64,000 bases of DNA from Veillonella rodentium (GTDB lineage: Bacteria > Bacillota > Negativicutes > Veillonellales > Veillonellaceae). Below the pieces are notes generated by a model. The model ran no database searches. It was not told where the DNA came from and worked only from the letters and a program-made list of their open reading frames with translations. Location of the stretch: the NCBI RefSeq assembly GCF_900187285.1, contig NZ_LT906470.1, positions 1,379,501 to 1,443,500 of the forward strand, read 5' to 3'. The translations under genes were made by a program, and so were the position numbers. Each line of letters begins with the position of its first letter. Position 1 is the first letter of the stretch. Positions 1 through 9,024 of the stretch are shown here, piece by piece.

Positions 1-723
1 CTGAGTAAACTCAGGTTGACGGTCCGCACGTAAATCTTCATCGCGGAAACAGCGAACGATTTGGAAATATTTTTCATACCCCGCCACCATCAGGATTTGT
101 TTAAAAATCTGTGGAGACTGAGGCAATGCATAAAATGTACCTGCATTCACACGGGACGGCACGAGATAATCACGAGCCCCTTCCGGTGTGGACTTGGTAA
201 GCATCGGTGTTTCAATTTCCAAGAAATCACGACTGTCGAAGAAATCGCGCATCGCCTTTGTCACCTTATGACGCAAAATCAAGTTGCGTTGCATTTCAGG
301 ACGACGTAAGTCGAGATAACGATATTTCAAACGGATATTTTCGTCCACGTCGATATCATCTTGAATATAGAAAGGAGGCGTTTTAGAGGAATTCAACACG
401 CGCAACTCCTCGCAGAACATTTCATATGCCCCCGTCGGAAGGTTCGGATTTACTGCATCCGCATCGCGTTTTGTGATTTTACCGCGCACACATAGCACAT
501 ATTCATTACGCACATCCTCCGCTTTGTGGAACGATTCCACATTATGATCAGGAGATGCCACTACTTGTACTACACCGGAACGATCGCGTAGATCCAAGAA
601 AATCAATCCGCCGTGGTCACGACGACGTTCCACCCAACCACATAATACGACCTCTTTATCTACCTCCGCTTCGGAAATAGTGCCACAACCGTGTGTACGG
701 TGTAAGCCTTGCATTGTTTCCAT
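1..723 (-). CDS. aspS: Aspartyl-tRNA synthetase, N-terminal part (gene runs off the left edge)
   Basis: Charges tRNA-Asp (and possibly tRNA-Asn) with aspartate in the cytoplasm. The translation starts [14 protein letters not shown] and continues with an OB-fold anticodon-binding domain ([20 protein letters not shown]). It then enters the class II catalytic core ([42 protein letters not shown]). About 241 codons are visible and the C-terminal half lies outside the window. The chosen start is the ATG at 723; an in-frame ATG at 735 would overlap the hisS stop as ATGA and is a real alternative. It is last in the recJ-relA-MBL-fur-hemZ-hisS-aspS run, and hisS-aspS adjacency is common in Firmicutes. 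Confidence 0.93.
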   Translation of the reverse strand, partial: METMQGLHRTHGCGTISEAEVDKEVVLCGWVERRRDHGGLIFLDLRDRSGVVQVVASPDHNVESFHKAEDVRNEYVLCVRGKITKRDADAVNPNLPTGAYEMFCEELRVLNSSKTPPFYIQDDIDVDENIRLKYRYLDLRRPEMQRNLILRHKVTKAMRDFFDSRDFLEIETPMLTKSTPEGARDYLVPSRVNAGTFYALPQSPQIFKQILMVAGYEKYFQIVRCFRDEDLRADRQPEFTQ

Positions 724-731
724 TCTAATTG

Positions 732-2003
732 TCATCCTTTCACCAAAGAAGTTATACGTTCAGAAACTGTATCGAGCGGCACAGTTTCCTGCTCACTTGT
801 ATCCATGAATCGGATAATGGCCTCCCCACGCGCCAATTCATCATCACCCAATATAATAACATATTTCGCATTAATTTTGTTAGCGTATTTTAATTGAGCC
901 TTCATGCTCTTGCCCTGTCCGTCCATTTCAACCGTCACATATTTATCGTGCAGTTCGTGACAGATTTTGAAAGCCTCTACCTTCGCCGCATCTCCGAGAG
1001 CCACCACGAATACGGACGGTTCCAATTCAGGTTCCGGTAATAAGTTTTGCTTTTCAAGGGCCAGCAACAACCGTTCCATGCCCATCGCAAACCCGATAGC
1101 CGGTGTGTGAGGACCGTCGAGTTCCTCCACGAGTCCGTCGTAACGACCACCGCCGGCAACGGCACTCTGAGCCCCAAGCGGCGTATACTGCACCTCAAAA
1201 GCGGTTTTCGTATAGTAATCGAGGCCGCGTACAAGGCGTGGGTTCAATGTATACTGCACATCGGCAGCGCTCAGGTACGTCTTCAATTCCACAAAATGAT
1301 CATGACATTCAGCGCACAAGTGCTCATGAATTTCCGGAACTCCTACAGACAGCGCTTTACAGGTTTCATTTTTACAATCCAAAATGCGCAACGGATTTTT
1401 ATATAGACGATCCTGACAATCGCTGCATAATTGATCTTTCTTCGGTTCAAAGAAAGCGATTAATTTCTCACGATATGCAGGTCGACAATTAGGGCAGCCT
1501 ACGGAGTTAACCTCAACATTGAGGTCTTTAAGGCCGAAGTCCTTCAATAACTGAACGACCATACAGATAACTTCGCTGTCCACCACAGGTGATTGAGAGC
1601 CTAACAACTCCGCACCGAACTGGTGAAACTGACGATATCGACCGGCTTGCGGTTTATCATGACGGAACATAGGCCCCATATAGTACCACTTCGTCAGACC
1701 TTCTTTGCCGTACACCTTATTTTCCAAGTATGCGCGTACAGCGGATGCCGTATTTTCAGGACGCAACGTAAAGCTGGAACCGCCGTCATCACCGGTGGTA
1801 AAGGTATACATTTCCTTTTGCACCACGTCCGTCGTTTCCCCGATACCGCGCAAGAACAATTTCGTATCTTCAAAGGCAGGTGTGCGGATTTCATTGAACC
1901 CGTACACTTTACAAATATCGCGCATACGTTGTTCAATATAGTGCCAGTTCTTCATCTGTTCCGGCAAGAAATCTTGTGTACCTCTCGGTTTCTTAATAGC
2001 CAT
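732..2003 (-). CDS. hisS: Histidyl-tRNA synthetase
   Basis: Class II synthetase that charges tRNA-His. The protein is 423 residues, the usual length. It opens with [16 protein letters not shown] and shows the class II motif 2 region ([17 protein letters not shown]) and the HisRS signature segments [14 protein letters not shown] and [14 protein letters not shown]. The ATG at 2003 is preceded by a GGGAGG ribosome site seven bases away. It overlaps the hemZ stop by one base (TAATG), which suggests translational coupling. A longer reading would begin five codons upstream but lacks a ribosome site. No T-box leader is possible because the gene sits directly behind hemZ. Confidence 0.96.
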   Translation of the reverse strand: MAIKKPRGTQDFLPEQMKNWHYIEQRMRDICKVYGFNEIRTPAFEDTKLFLRGIGETTDVVQKEMYTFTTGDDGGSSFTLRPENTASAVRAYLENKVYGKEGLTKWYYMGPMFRHDKPQAGRYRQFHQFGAELLGSQSPVVDSEVICMVVQLLKDFGLKDLNVEVNSVGCPNCRPAYREKLIAFFEPKKDQLCSDCQDRLYKNPLRILDCKNETCKALSVGVPEIHEHLCAECHDHFVELKTYLSAADVQYTLNPRLVRGLDYYTKTAFEVQYTPLGAQSAVAGGGRYDGLVEELDGPHTPAIGFAMGMERLLLALEKQNLLPEPELEPSVFVVALGDAAKVEAFKICHELHDKYVTVEMDGQGKSMKAQLKYANKINAKYVIILGDDELARGEAIIRFMDTSEQETVPLDTVSERITSLVKG

Positions 2004-3430
2004 TACACAACCTCCCAAAATTTTTCACAAATCTTATGACGTTTTTCCAATAACACATCAATGGTGTCGCAGTACACATCCACATTCTTCGGCATATGCT
2101 GCTTCAGCTGTCGATACGCCGGGGCCCGCATCCACTTGGACGAGCTGCCCGGTCCGATGGATAAAATACTCTGTCGCTCCTCCATGATTTGAATATTATA
2201 ACTGCAGGCCCTGCCCGGTAATGTATAACCGATATTTTCCAATTGTCCCCTCATATATTGCTGGCGATATAGATAATACGGAACATACCCGGCCGCTTCG
2301 AGGCGCTCCTTACCGTACTGCACCATTTCCGCCACCACGTCTTCATGAGGAATCCGGTCTTGCATATTCAAATCATATAAAGGACTGCCACGCTTTAATG
2401 CTAATGTATGAATTGTAACATTTTCCGGCAAATTTTGACATACATAATCCATATTCTCTGTCATATGCTCCATCATCTGGCCCGGCAGACCGGCGATAAA
2501 ATCCATATTGACCGCAAATGGCGTATGTACTTTCACATATTGCAGCAAATTATCGACATCCTGGGCAGTATGCCCGCGCCCGATATATCGCAAGATATCA
2601 TCCTGCATGGTCTGCGGATTAATACTGATTCGATTTACACCGGCAGAGAGCATGGCCTTTAATTTTTCAGGCGTTACCGAATCGGGACGCCCCGCCTCAA
2701 CGGTAAATTCGCGACCGTCCGGCACAAGGAGCGCCAATTGCTGTAACACATGGTGAAAATCTTCGTTTCCCAGCACTGTCGGTGTACCGCCGCCCATATA
2801 CAGGGAATCCACGGTAAGTCCGTACTCGTCAATAATCGATCTCATATCCTTCATATCGAGATGCAGCGCACGCAAAAAATCAGATCTACCCTTGTATTCC
2901 TGATAGATACCAAAGGGAAACGAACAGTAAACACAGCGGGTATCACAAAAGGGAATCCCGCAGTACACACTTACCGTTTTGTCATCGGTAGATTCTAAAA
3001 AAGGGCGTTGATAAGCACCGATAGCCGCCAGTGTTTCGAGTTTTTCCATAGACACAGAAAACTCGTCCCTGATGTGACGAGTCGCTGTGTGAATGGATTT
3101 ATATGTATCTATATATTTATGCAAAAGCTTGGTAGGTCGTACACCCACCATGGTACCCCACGGTACTTCCACAGACAAACCTTGATATTCACGCAGAAAA
3201 CGAAGCAGGGCTTGACCGATATGACGGCGTCCCATCGATGTAAGAGGACCTTCAAAGACCTCCATACGGTCATCAATAGAGACAGTCAATACATATCGTT
3301 GACCATCCTCTCGACCTTCAAGTCGCACGTCCGGATTATCCCTGTTCGAAAAAAGGCTCGCCGCGCCACAGTTGTGGGCTACCACGGAGCCTAACGGCAA
3401 AGGCCCCGTATATAGATATCCGTTAAGCAT
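2003..3430 (-). CDS. hemZ: HemZ-type radical SAM protein (coproporphyrinogen dehydrogenase family)
   Basis: A 475-residue radical SAM protein of the HemN/HemW/HemZ superfamily. The cluster motif is CDTRCVYC (CX3CX2C), followed by SFPFG, and there is a glycine-rich MGGGTPTV segment. HemN has an extra CXC after this motif. Its absence, plus an N-terminal extension of about 150 residues before the radical SAM core, fits the HemZ subgroup of Bacillus. HemZ is annotated as converting coproporphyrinogen III to protoporphyrinogen IX without oxygen, but related proteins are heme chaperones, so the reaction is not certain. The start overlaps the fur stop by eight bases. Placement directly after fur links it to iron or heme metabolism. 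Confidence 0.85.
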   Translation of the reverse strand: MLNGYLYTGPLPLGSVVAHNCGAASLFSNRDNPDVRLEGREDGQRYVLTVSIDDRMEVFEGPLTSMGRRHIGQALLRFLREYQGLSVEVPWGTMVGVRPTKLLHKYIDTYKSIHTATRHIRDEFSVSMEKLETLAAIGAYQRPFLESTDDKTVSVYCGIPFCDTRCVYCSFPFGIYQEYKGRSDFLRALHLDMKDMRSIIDEYGLTVDSLYMGGGTPTVLGNEDFHHVLQQLALLVPDGREFTVEAGRPDSVTPEKLKAMLSAGVNRISINPQTMQDDILRYIGRGHTAQDVDNLLQYVKVHTPFAVNMDFIAGLPGQMMEHMTENMDYVCQNLPENVTIHTLALKRGSPLYDLNMQDRIPHEDVVAEMVQYGKERLEAAGYVPYYLYRQQYMRGQLENIGYTLPGRACSYNIQIMEERQSILSIGPGSSSKWMRAPAYRQLKQHMPKNVDVYCDTIDVLLEKRHKICEKFWEVV

Positions 3431-3911
3431 GATGAGTCATGCGGTCAAGCTTTTCAAGTTCCGCCTCAGTCATGTGAGACTGACAGTCGCTGCAGTATCC
3501 GTAAACCTTCAATTGATGGTCGATGGTGCGGAAATTCAATTTCTTCGCGATGATAGATTCCAATGTTTCGAGCATATCATCTTCAAACTCGGATACTTTA
3601 CCGCATTTTACACAGATTAAATGATGATGAAAATGTGCAAATTCTTCATCGTTCAATTCATAACGGTTACGACCGTCACCGAAATCGAGGCGTTTTAACA
3701 AATCGAGTTCCGTAAAGAGGTCAAGCGTTCTGTAAATTGTAGCAAGTCCGATGTCCGGTGCCACTTCTTTTACCAATACATATACGTCCTCTGCGCTCAA
3801 ATGATTTTCTTCAGCATCGATAAAAGCTTGTAAAATCGTTTGACGTTGTGTCGTCAATTTGTACTTTTTGTCTTTGATGCGTTCTTTTAATTTTTCTAAT
3901 GTCGTGTTCAT
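3423..3911 (-). CDS. fur: Fur-family ferric uptake regulator
   Basis: A 162-residue metal-dependent transcriptional repressor. It has an N-terminal winged helix with the recognition segment GLATIYRTLDLF (residues 55-66). The C-terminal dimerisation and metal domain contains AHFHHHL and two zinc-ligand pairs, C100/C103 and C140/C143. The FHHHL stretch and FGDGRNRYEL context are closer to Bacillus Fur than to PerR, so Fur is preferred over PerR or Zur. It lies in the middle of an operon, between an MBL hydrolase and hemZ. The operon promoter carries GATAAT repeats resembling a Fur box, so autoregulation is plausible. Confidence 0.88.
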   Translation of the reverse strand: MNTTLEKLKERIKDKKYKLTTQRQTILQAFIDAEENHLSAEDVYVLVKEVAPDIGLATIYRTLDLFTELDLLKRLDFGDGRNRYELNDEEFAHFHHHLICVKCGKVSEFEDDMLETLESIIAKKLNFRTIDHQLKVYGYCSDCQSHMTEAELEKLDRMTHHA

Positions 3912-3960
3912 TCTAATTACCCCTTTTACTCATTAAAAATTAAAATACAATTCATCGGCC

Positions 3961-4596
3961 CTACTCACCGATGAACGGATTGTATTGTTTTTCATAGGCC
4001 ACGGTAGTTTCGGGCCCATGGCCGGGATAGACTATCGTATTGTCAGGCAGTTTATACAGTTGAGCTCTGATAGACTCCATCAAGGTCTCATACGATCCGT
4101 TCGGAAAATCCGTACGACCTACGGAGTCTTTAAAGAGTGTATCCCCTGCAAAAACAATGCCGTCCATATAATAGCATACACCGCCCGGTGTATGGCCCGG
4201 TGTCTCCAATACCTCAAGATTGATATCACCGCACTCGATATGATCACCCTGGTACACTTCAATGATATCCGCTTTTACAATGATAGGCGTCGGATTACTG
4301 TAAACACTCAGATTAAGCTCCGGATCCGACAGATATGGAACATCCGCCGCATGTATATACACGGGAACATGATAAGCATCGACAATAGCCTGAACCCCTC
4401 CGATATGATCACCGTGACCGTGCGTGAGGAGAATCGCCTTCGGTTTCAAATCATGTTTCTTAAGCGCCTCCATCACCTGCGAGGTACCGGGATCTATAAT
4501 GAAAGCTTCACCTACCGCCTTATCACCGATAACATAGCAATTTGTCCCGAACGATCCCAACGGCATGCGCATGAGCACTAAATTCTGTTCTCCCAT
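3961..4596 (-). CDS. MBL-fold metallo-hydrolase, glyoxalase II-like
   Basis: A 211-residue metallo-beta-lactamase-fold hydrolase. The zinc motif is HGHGDH at residues 59-64. Further metal ligands are seen in LETPGHTPGGVCY, VFAGDTLF and YPGHGPETTV. Length and motifs match the YqgX/GloB-like group of Firmicutes, which hydrolyse thioesters such as S-lactoylglutathione analogues. The physiological substrate cannot be read from the sequence. The ATG at 4596 forms TGATG with the relA stop and has an AGGAGG site six bases upstream. An upstream in-frame TTG is less likely. Confidence 0.85.
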   Translation of the reverse strand: MGEQNLVLMRMPLGSFGTNCYVIGDKAVGEAFIIDPGTSQVMEALKKHDLKPKAILLTHGHGDHIGGVQAIVDAYHVPVYIHAADVPYLSDPELNLSVYSNPTPIIVKADIIEVYQGDHIECGDINLEVLETPGHTPGGVCYYMDGIVFAGDTLFKDSVGRTDFPNGSYETLMESIRAQLYKLPDNTIVYPGHGPETTVAYEKQYNPFIGE

Positions 4597-6836
4597 CAAG
4601 CACCTCCTTTACTGCGCTGCACCGTATACACTTCCCGAATACGGCGCAACTTGGTCATAACAAAATCGAGCTGTGAAATATCTCGAATATCTACAACGAG
4701 ATTAATGGTTACATTTTTAGTAGATTCCTGAACCTTGGCATTCATATTGGTTATGGTGATTTTCAATTCTGAAAGGACTGCCATAACCTCCATAAGTATA
4801 CCGGTTCTGTCATAAGCATGAATTTCGATACCGACATGAAAGGATTCACCGGACGATTCATCCCACGACACTTCAATCATACGTTCCAGATCTTCAGGCG
4901 TATGACCAATGCTCGGACAATCGGAACGGTGAACGGAAATGCCCCTGCCCCGCGTGATATAACCGATGATATCGTCACCCGGTACAGGATTACAGCACTT
5001 CGCCATTCTGACCATGAGACCTGATTCGCCTTTTACGAGAACGCCCGTACCGTTCTTCGATTTTTTCGGACTGTGAGATTTAAGCTTCTCGATGATTTGC
5101 TCCGTACTGCGTTTGGAATTCTCCACCTCTTTGGATTTTTTATATAGTTCCACGAGGCGAAGCAAAACAGTGCTTACCGGCATGCCTCCATAACCGCAGG
5201 CAGCAAACATTTCCTCCTCGGTTCCCGATTTTAACTGTTTAACGACCTGTTGAATGCGATTATCCGCACAGAGTTCCTTCCAGTTATAATTGAGGCGCTT
5301 TGCCTCCCGTTCGAGAGCTTCCAGACCTTTTTCAATATTTTCCTCTTTATTTTCGCGCTTGAACCAATTGCGGATTTTACTCTTACTTTCAGAGGAGCCT
5401 ACGATATTAAGCCAGTCAAGGCTAGGTTTTCCCGTTTTCGACGTGATAATATCGACGATATCCCCGTTTTGCAATGTGTAATCGAGAGGCACGATCTTGC
5501 CGTTTACCTTGGCCCCTACGCAGCGATGCCCTACATCGGTATGAACGCGATACGCAAAGTCAAGCGGTACGGAACCGATCGGCAATTTCACTACATCACC
5601 CTTCGGCGTAAATACGAATACTTCACCGGAGAACACATCGAGTTTCAATGCATTGACGAGTTCTTTCGGATTGCTCGTATCCTGCCATTCAAGGACTTGT
5701 CTTAACCAGGCGACCTTCTGATCGAAATCCTTGTCACCGCCCTTATTGCCCTCTTTATAGCGCCAATGAGCGGCCACACCGTATTCCGAAACGCGATGCA
5801 TTTCCCACGTACGAATCTGGATTTCCACAGGTTGCCCCATCGTACCGATAACCGTAGTATGTAACGATTGATACATATTCGATTTCGGCATGGAAATATA
5901 ATCTTTGAAGCGATACGGCAACGGTTTCCACAAGCTGTGAGCGATACCGAGCACCGCATAACAATCGGGAATGCTGTCGACGATAACCCGAACCGCCAGC
6001 AAATCATAGATTTGAGACAAGTCGCGATTATCTTTTTTCATTTTTTTATAAATACTGTAAAAGTGCTTTGGACGACCCTTAATATCCGCCTTGATATGAG
6101 CTTCGCCGAGAGCCTTCGTGAGCTGACTCATCGTGTCGTTTACGATATCCTCACGAGCCTGCCGTTTCTGCTTCATCTGGTCTACCAGATCATAATACTT
6201 TTCAGGTTCCAAATAGCGAAAGGATAAATCCTCCAGCTCCCACTTCACATTGAAGATCCCCAATCGATGTGCAAGGGGCGCAAAAATCTCAAGGGTTTCC
6301 CGGGCAATACGTTTCTGCTTGTCGCTGCGCATGTGCTTCAGTGTGCGCATATTATGCAGGCGGTCACCCAATTTGATAACAACGACACGCACGTCTTTCG
6401 CCATGGCCAAAATCATCTTCCGATAATTTTCCATCTGCCGGTCTTCTTTTGTCTCGTATTGGAATTGATTTAACTTCGTTACGCCGTCCACGAGGAAGGC
6501 TACTTCGGAACCGAACAGTTCCTCCACATCTTCCTTCGTATACGACGTATCCTCCACCACATCATGCATGAGAGCCGCCATCAATGTAACATGATCGATT
6601 TGCAGATGAGCCAGGATATTGGCCACAGCCAACGGATGCATAATATACGGTTCTCCGGAAGCTCTGAACTGGCCTTCATGAGCTTTATCCGCCAATTCAA
6701 AGGCCTTCATGACGAGTTTACACTCATCATCGGGCAAATATGTATGAATATAATCCATAAATTCAGACAAAGCTTTTTCCTTATTAAAGGTCCCCGGTTC
6801 CAGCAGCACTTTGCCTTCTTCATTTACAATTGTCAT
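4596..6836 (-). CDS. relA/spoT: Bifunctional (p)ppGpp synthetase/hydrolase
   Basis: Long RSH stringent-response enzyme of 746 residues that makes and degrades (p)ppGpp. The HD hydrolase domain is intact (H67, then HDVVEDT at 91-97). The synthetase domain has GRPKHFYSIY (254-263) and MYQSLHTT. RFKD at 309-312 is the RXKD form typical of bifunctional enzymes, not the ExDD form of monofunctional RelA. A TGS domain (FVFTPKGDVVKLP onward) and a C-terminal ACT domain (YDRTGILMEVMAVL) follow. It begins 11 bases after recJ, with a GGGGGTG ribosome site, and is coupled to the MBL gene downstream. Confidence 0.96.
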   Translation of the reverse strand: MTIVNEEGKVLLEPGTFNKEKALSEFMDYIHTYLPDDECKLVMKAFELADKAHEGQFRASGEPYIMHPLAVANILAHLQIDHVTLMAALMHDVVEDTSYTKEDVEELFGSEVAFLVDGVTKLNQFQYETKEDRQMENYRKMILAMAKDVRVVVIKLGDRLHNMRTLKHMRSDKQKRIARETLEIFAPLAHRLGIFNVKWELEDLSFRYLEPEKYYDLVDQMKQKRQAREDIVNDTMSQLTKALGEAHIKADIKGRPKHFYSIYKKMKKDNRDLSQIYDLLAVRVIVDSIPDCYAVLGIAHSLWKPLPYRFKDYISMPKSNMYQSLHTTVIGTMGQPVEIQIRTWEMHRVSEYGVAAHWRYKEGNKGGDKDFDQKVAWLRQVLEWQDTSNPKELVNALKLDVFSGEVFVFTPKGDVVKLPIGSVPLDFAYRVHTDVGHRCVGAKVNGKIVPLDYTLQNGDIVDIITSKTGKPSLDWLNIVGSSESKSKIRNWFKRENKEENIEKGLEALEREAKRLNYNWKELCADNRIQQVVKQLKSGTEEEMFAACGYGGMPVSTVLLRLVELYKKSKEVENSKRSTEQIIEKLKSHSPKKSKNGTGVLVKGESGLMVRMAKCCNPVPGDDIIGYITRGRGISVHRSDCPSIGHTPEDLERMIEVSWDESSGESFHVGIEIHAYDRTGILMEVMAVLSELKITITNMNAKVQESTKNVTINLVVDIRDISQLDFVMTKLRRIREVYTVQRSKGGA

Positions 6837-6847
6837 AATGTCACCCC

Positions 6848-8830
6848 CTATCTACTATAGGTGAGAAATGTTACGGATGTGACAAGATCTAATTTTCCTT
6901 CGACGGTATTCCATCGCAACATAAGTTGACCATCATCACTTGTATATTCCTTAACAATACCGAGCTCTTTAAATACATCTAAAGAGGCCAAGGCACTGCG
7001 ATTATTCTGTTCTGTCGGCTTACGGCGTAAAATAGCCTGTTCCACATGATAAACAGATTGGCTGTTCCCGCGCATGGAATGTTTCACGATAACGTATATC
7101 TGACGCAGGCCTTCTGCGGTCAGGCTGATAGGTTCCTCCGTGATCGGTTCTATATCCTGAATCATAAGTTGCGGGGACACGGTACCTTGCCATTCATTTT
7201 TCTGCAATGAAAAGGCTACTTTCACCTTTGTCCCTACAAATATCAATTTAAATAATTCAGGTCGATTCCAAGCAATTGCATCCAAAGTACCCCTGGAGGT
7301 CTCTAAAATCACCTTGCAGTGAGTCTTCAGCTGCCCCATAAGCATAATATCCTGTACAACGGCTTCCATAACGGCAAAAACAGGTGTGCTGTTTGCCATT
7401 CCGTACGGTTCTAACGCGGATATACTGTCTATAATATCCACATCGATGTCATCCACAGGCAGTTCCGCATCAATGAAGACAACCGGTACATATTCTTCAT
7501 CATCTATCGTACGCTTACAGTACTCCGTCAGACGACTGCGCAGTTCATCTATGCGATTCGCATCAATGCTGAACCCCGCCGCAGCCGCATGACCGCCGAA
7601 CTGAATCAGTATATCCTCGCAGGATTTCAACGCATCATAAATATTAAAACCGTCAATACTGCGACAAGATCCTTTCCCTACTCCGTCATGAATACTGATG
7701 ACCAATGTAGGCTTATAAAATTCCTCCACTAATCGGGACGCCACAATTCCTATTACGCCCGGATGCCACTCTTTACCGGCTACGACGGTTACATAATCCG
7801 CCTCATGACCTTGATTCAACACGTCGATGCGAGCCTGTTCATAAATATTACGCTCCAACTCTTGCCGTTCCCGATTCGTCTCATTTAATTCCTCTGCAAT
7901 CGCTTCGGCCACGTCACTATCATCAGTCACCAATAATTCTACGGCGCGGGTGGCGTGTGTGACACGTCCCGCCGCATTTAAACGCGGTGCCAACGTAAAA
8001 CCGATATGACCGGATGTGATATTTTTTTCATGCAAACCCGACACATCAATGAGTTTATGAATGCCCAGATTAGGATGCTCATTCATCTTCTCAAGGCCAG
8101 CTTTCACGATGACCCGATTTTCCCCGACAAGAGGCACCACATCAGCAACAGTTCCCAGAGCCACGATATCGAGATCATCCAGATACCATTCGCCATACTT
8201 CGTGAGCCATAAGGCCTGACATAGTTTAAAAGCCACACCTACGCCGGATAAATTCTTATCCGTATAAGGGCAATCCTTCTGCTTATGATTAATCACCGCC
8301 TTGGCACGGGGGATTCTATCCGGCGCCGTATGATGATCTGTAATAATTATATCAAGCCGATCCCGAACGGCCTCCACGATATCATATGAGCTGATACCGC
8401 AGTCAACGGTGATAACAAGCGCCGTTCCCTGCTCCACAAGATGCTCAAGAGCCTCTAAATTTAAACCGTAACCTTCACTTTGTCGCTCCGGTATATAATA
8501 ACTCACATTGGCATGTAAACGCTGAAAAAAACGATATAACAAAGATGTCGCTGTAATACCGTCCACATCGTAATCACCATAAATCACGATGGACTTATTG
8601 CTCTCTAGCGTCTTCTGAATCAACGAAACGGCGATATCCATATCCTTCAATGTAAACGGCTCAAGCAAATCGGATAAATTACCCGTTAAAAAACGGCGTC
8701 CTTCATTGACATCGATGTGACGATTCACCATTAACTTTGCGACGATAGGATTTACACCAAGTTCACGGATTAAGATATTCTCTTGTTCTGTATCCCCCGA
8801 CGAGAGTCTCCAACGCTTCTTTCTAATCAT
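6848..8830 (-). CDS. recJ: Single-stranded-DNA-specific exonuclease RecJ
   Basis: A 660-residue 5'-3' single-strand DNA exonuclease of the DHH phosphoesterase family, used in recombination and repair. Catalytic motifs are visible: DYDVDG (86-91), VDCG (142-145), ITDHH (163-167), ALGTVADVVPL, HPGVIGIVASR, and the DHHA1 motif GGHAAAAGFSI. The C-terminus holds an OB-like domain. The ATG at 8830 has GAGG six bases upstream; earlier GTG/TTG codons are in frame but badly spaced. It is the first gene after the promoter at about 8900 and so heads the recJ-relA-MBL-fur-hemZ-hisS-aspS unit. Confidence 0.95.
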   Translation of the reverse strand: MIRKKRWRLSSGDTEQENILIRELGVNPIVAKLMVNRHIDVNEGRRFLTGNLSDLLEPFTLKDMDIAVSLIQKTLESNKSIVIYGDYDVDGITATSLLYRFFQRLHANVSYYIPERQSEGYGLNLEALEHLVEQGTALVITVDCGISSYDIVEAVRDRLDIIITDHHTAPDRIPRAKAVINHKQKDCPYTDKNLSGVGVAFKLCQALWLTKYGEWYLDDLDIVALGTVADVVPLVGENRVIVKAGLEKMNEHPNLGIHKLIDVSGLHEKNITSGHIGFTLAPRLNAAGRVTHATRAVELLVTDDSDVAEAIAEELNETNRERQELERNIYEQARIDVLNQGHEADYVTVVAGKEWHPGVIGIVASRLVEEFYKPTLVISIHDGVGKGSCRSIDGFNIYDALKSCEDILIQFGGHAAAAGFSIDANRIDELRSRLTEYCKRTIDDEEYVPVVFIDAELPVDDIDVDIIDSISALEPYGMANSTPVFAVMEAVVQDIMLMGQLKTHCKVILETSRGTLDAIAWNRPELFKLIFVGTKVKVAFSLQKNEWQGTVSPQLMIQDIEPITEEPISLTAEGLRQIYVIVKHSMRGNSQSVYHVEQAILRRKPTEQNNRSALASLDVFKELGIVKEYTSDDGQLMLRWNTVEGKLDLVTSVTFLTYSR

Positions 8831-8877
8831 CACATGCCTCAACAATTTATAATCAATATCCTTCTCTGATTTAACGT

Positions 8878-8905
8878 ATTATCATTATCATTATTATCTA
8901 TTATA
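8878..8905 (-). promoter_or_regulatory. recJ-fur operon promoter -10 with Fur-box-like GATAAT repeats
   Basis: On the minus strand a perfect TATAAT (8900-8905) is followed at once by GATAATAATGATAATGATAAT (8878-8898), which contains three GATAAT hexamers. GATAAT repeats are the unit of Fur operators, and here they would cover the transcription start. The -35 is weak (AT-rich). The unit driven by this promoter contains fur. Fur binding is an inference from the hexamers. Confidence 0.5.
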
Positions 8906-8974
8906 CAATAAAACGCCTTTAAAATAAAATAATTTATATATTTTATTCTCAATTAATTGATAAGTTCTTCTCAA

Positions 8975-9009
8975 CAAAAAAGAATCTCCCATTATCAATA
9001 GGAGATTCT
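8975..9009 (-). terminator. Terminator of hydG
   Basis: A nine-base perfect stem (8981-8989 with 9001-9009) is followed on the minus strand by TTTTTT. It lies 16 bases after the hydG stop. Confidence 0.85.
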
Positions 9010-9024
9010 ATATCAGTGAGCCAC

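Noticed and set aside
3985-4581. Plus-strand open frame of 198 codons opposite the MBL hydrolase
   Set aside because: Antisense to a gene with a clear HGHGDH motif; no start signal.
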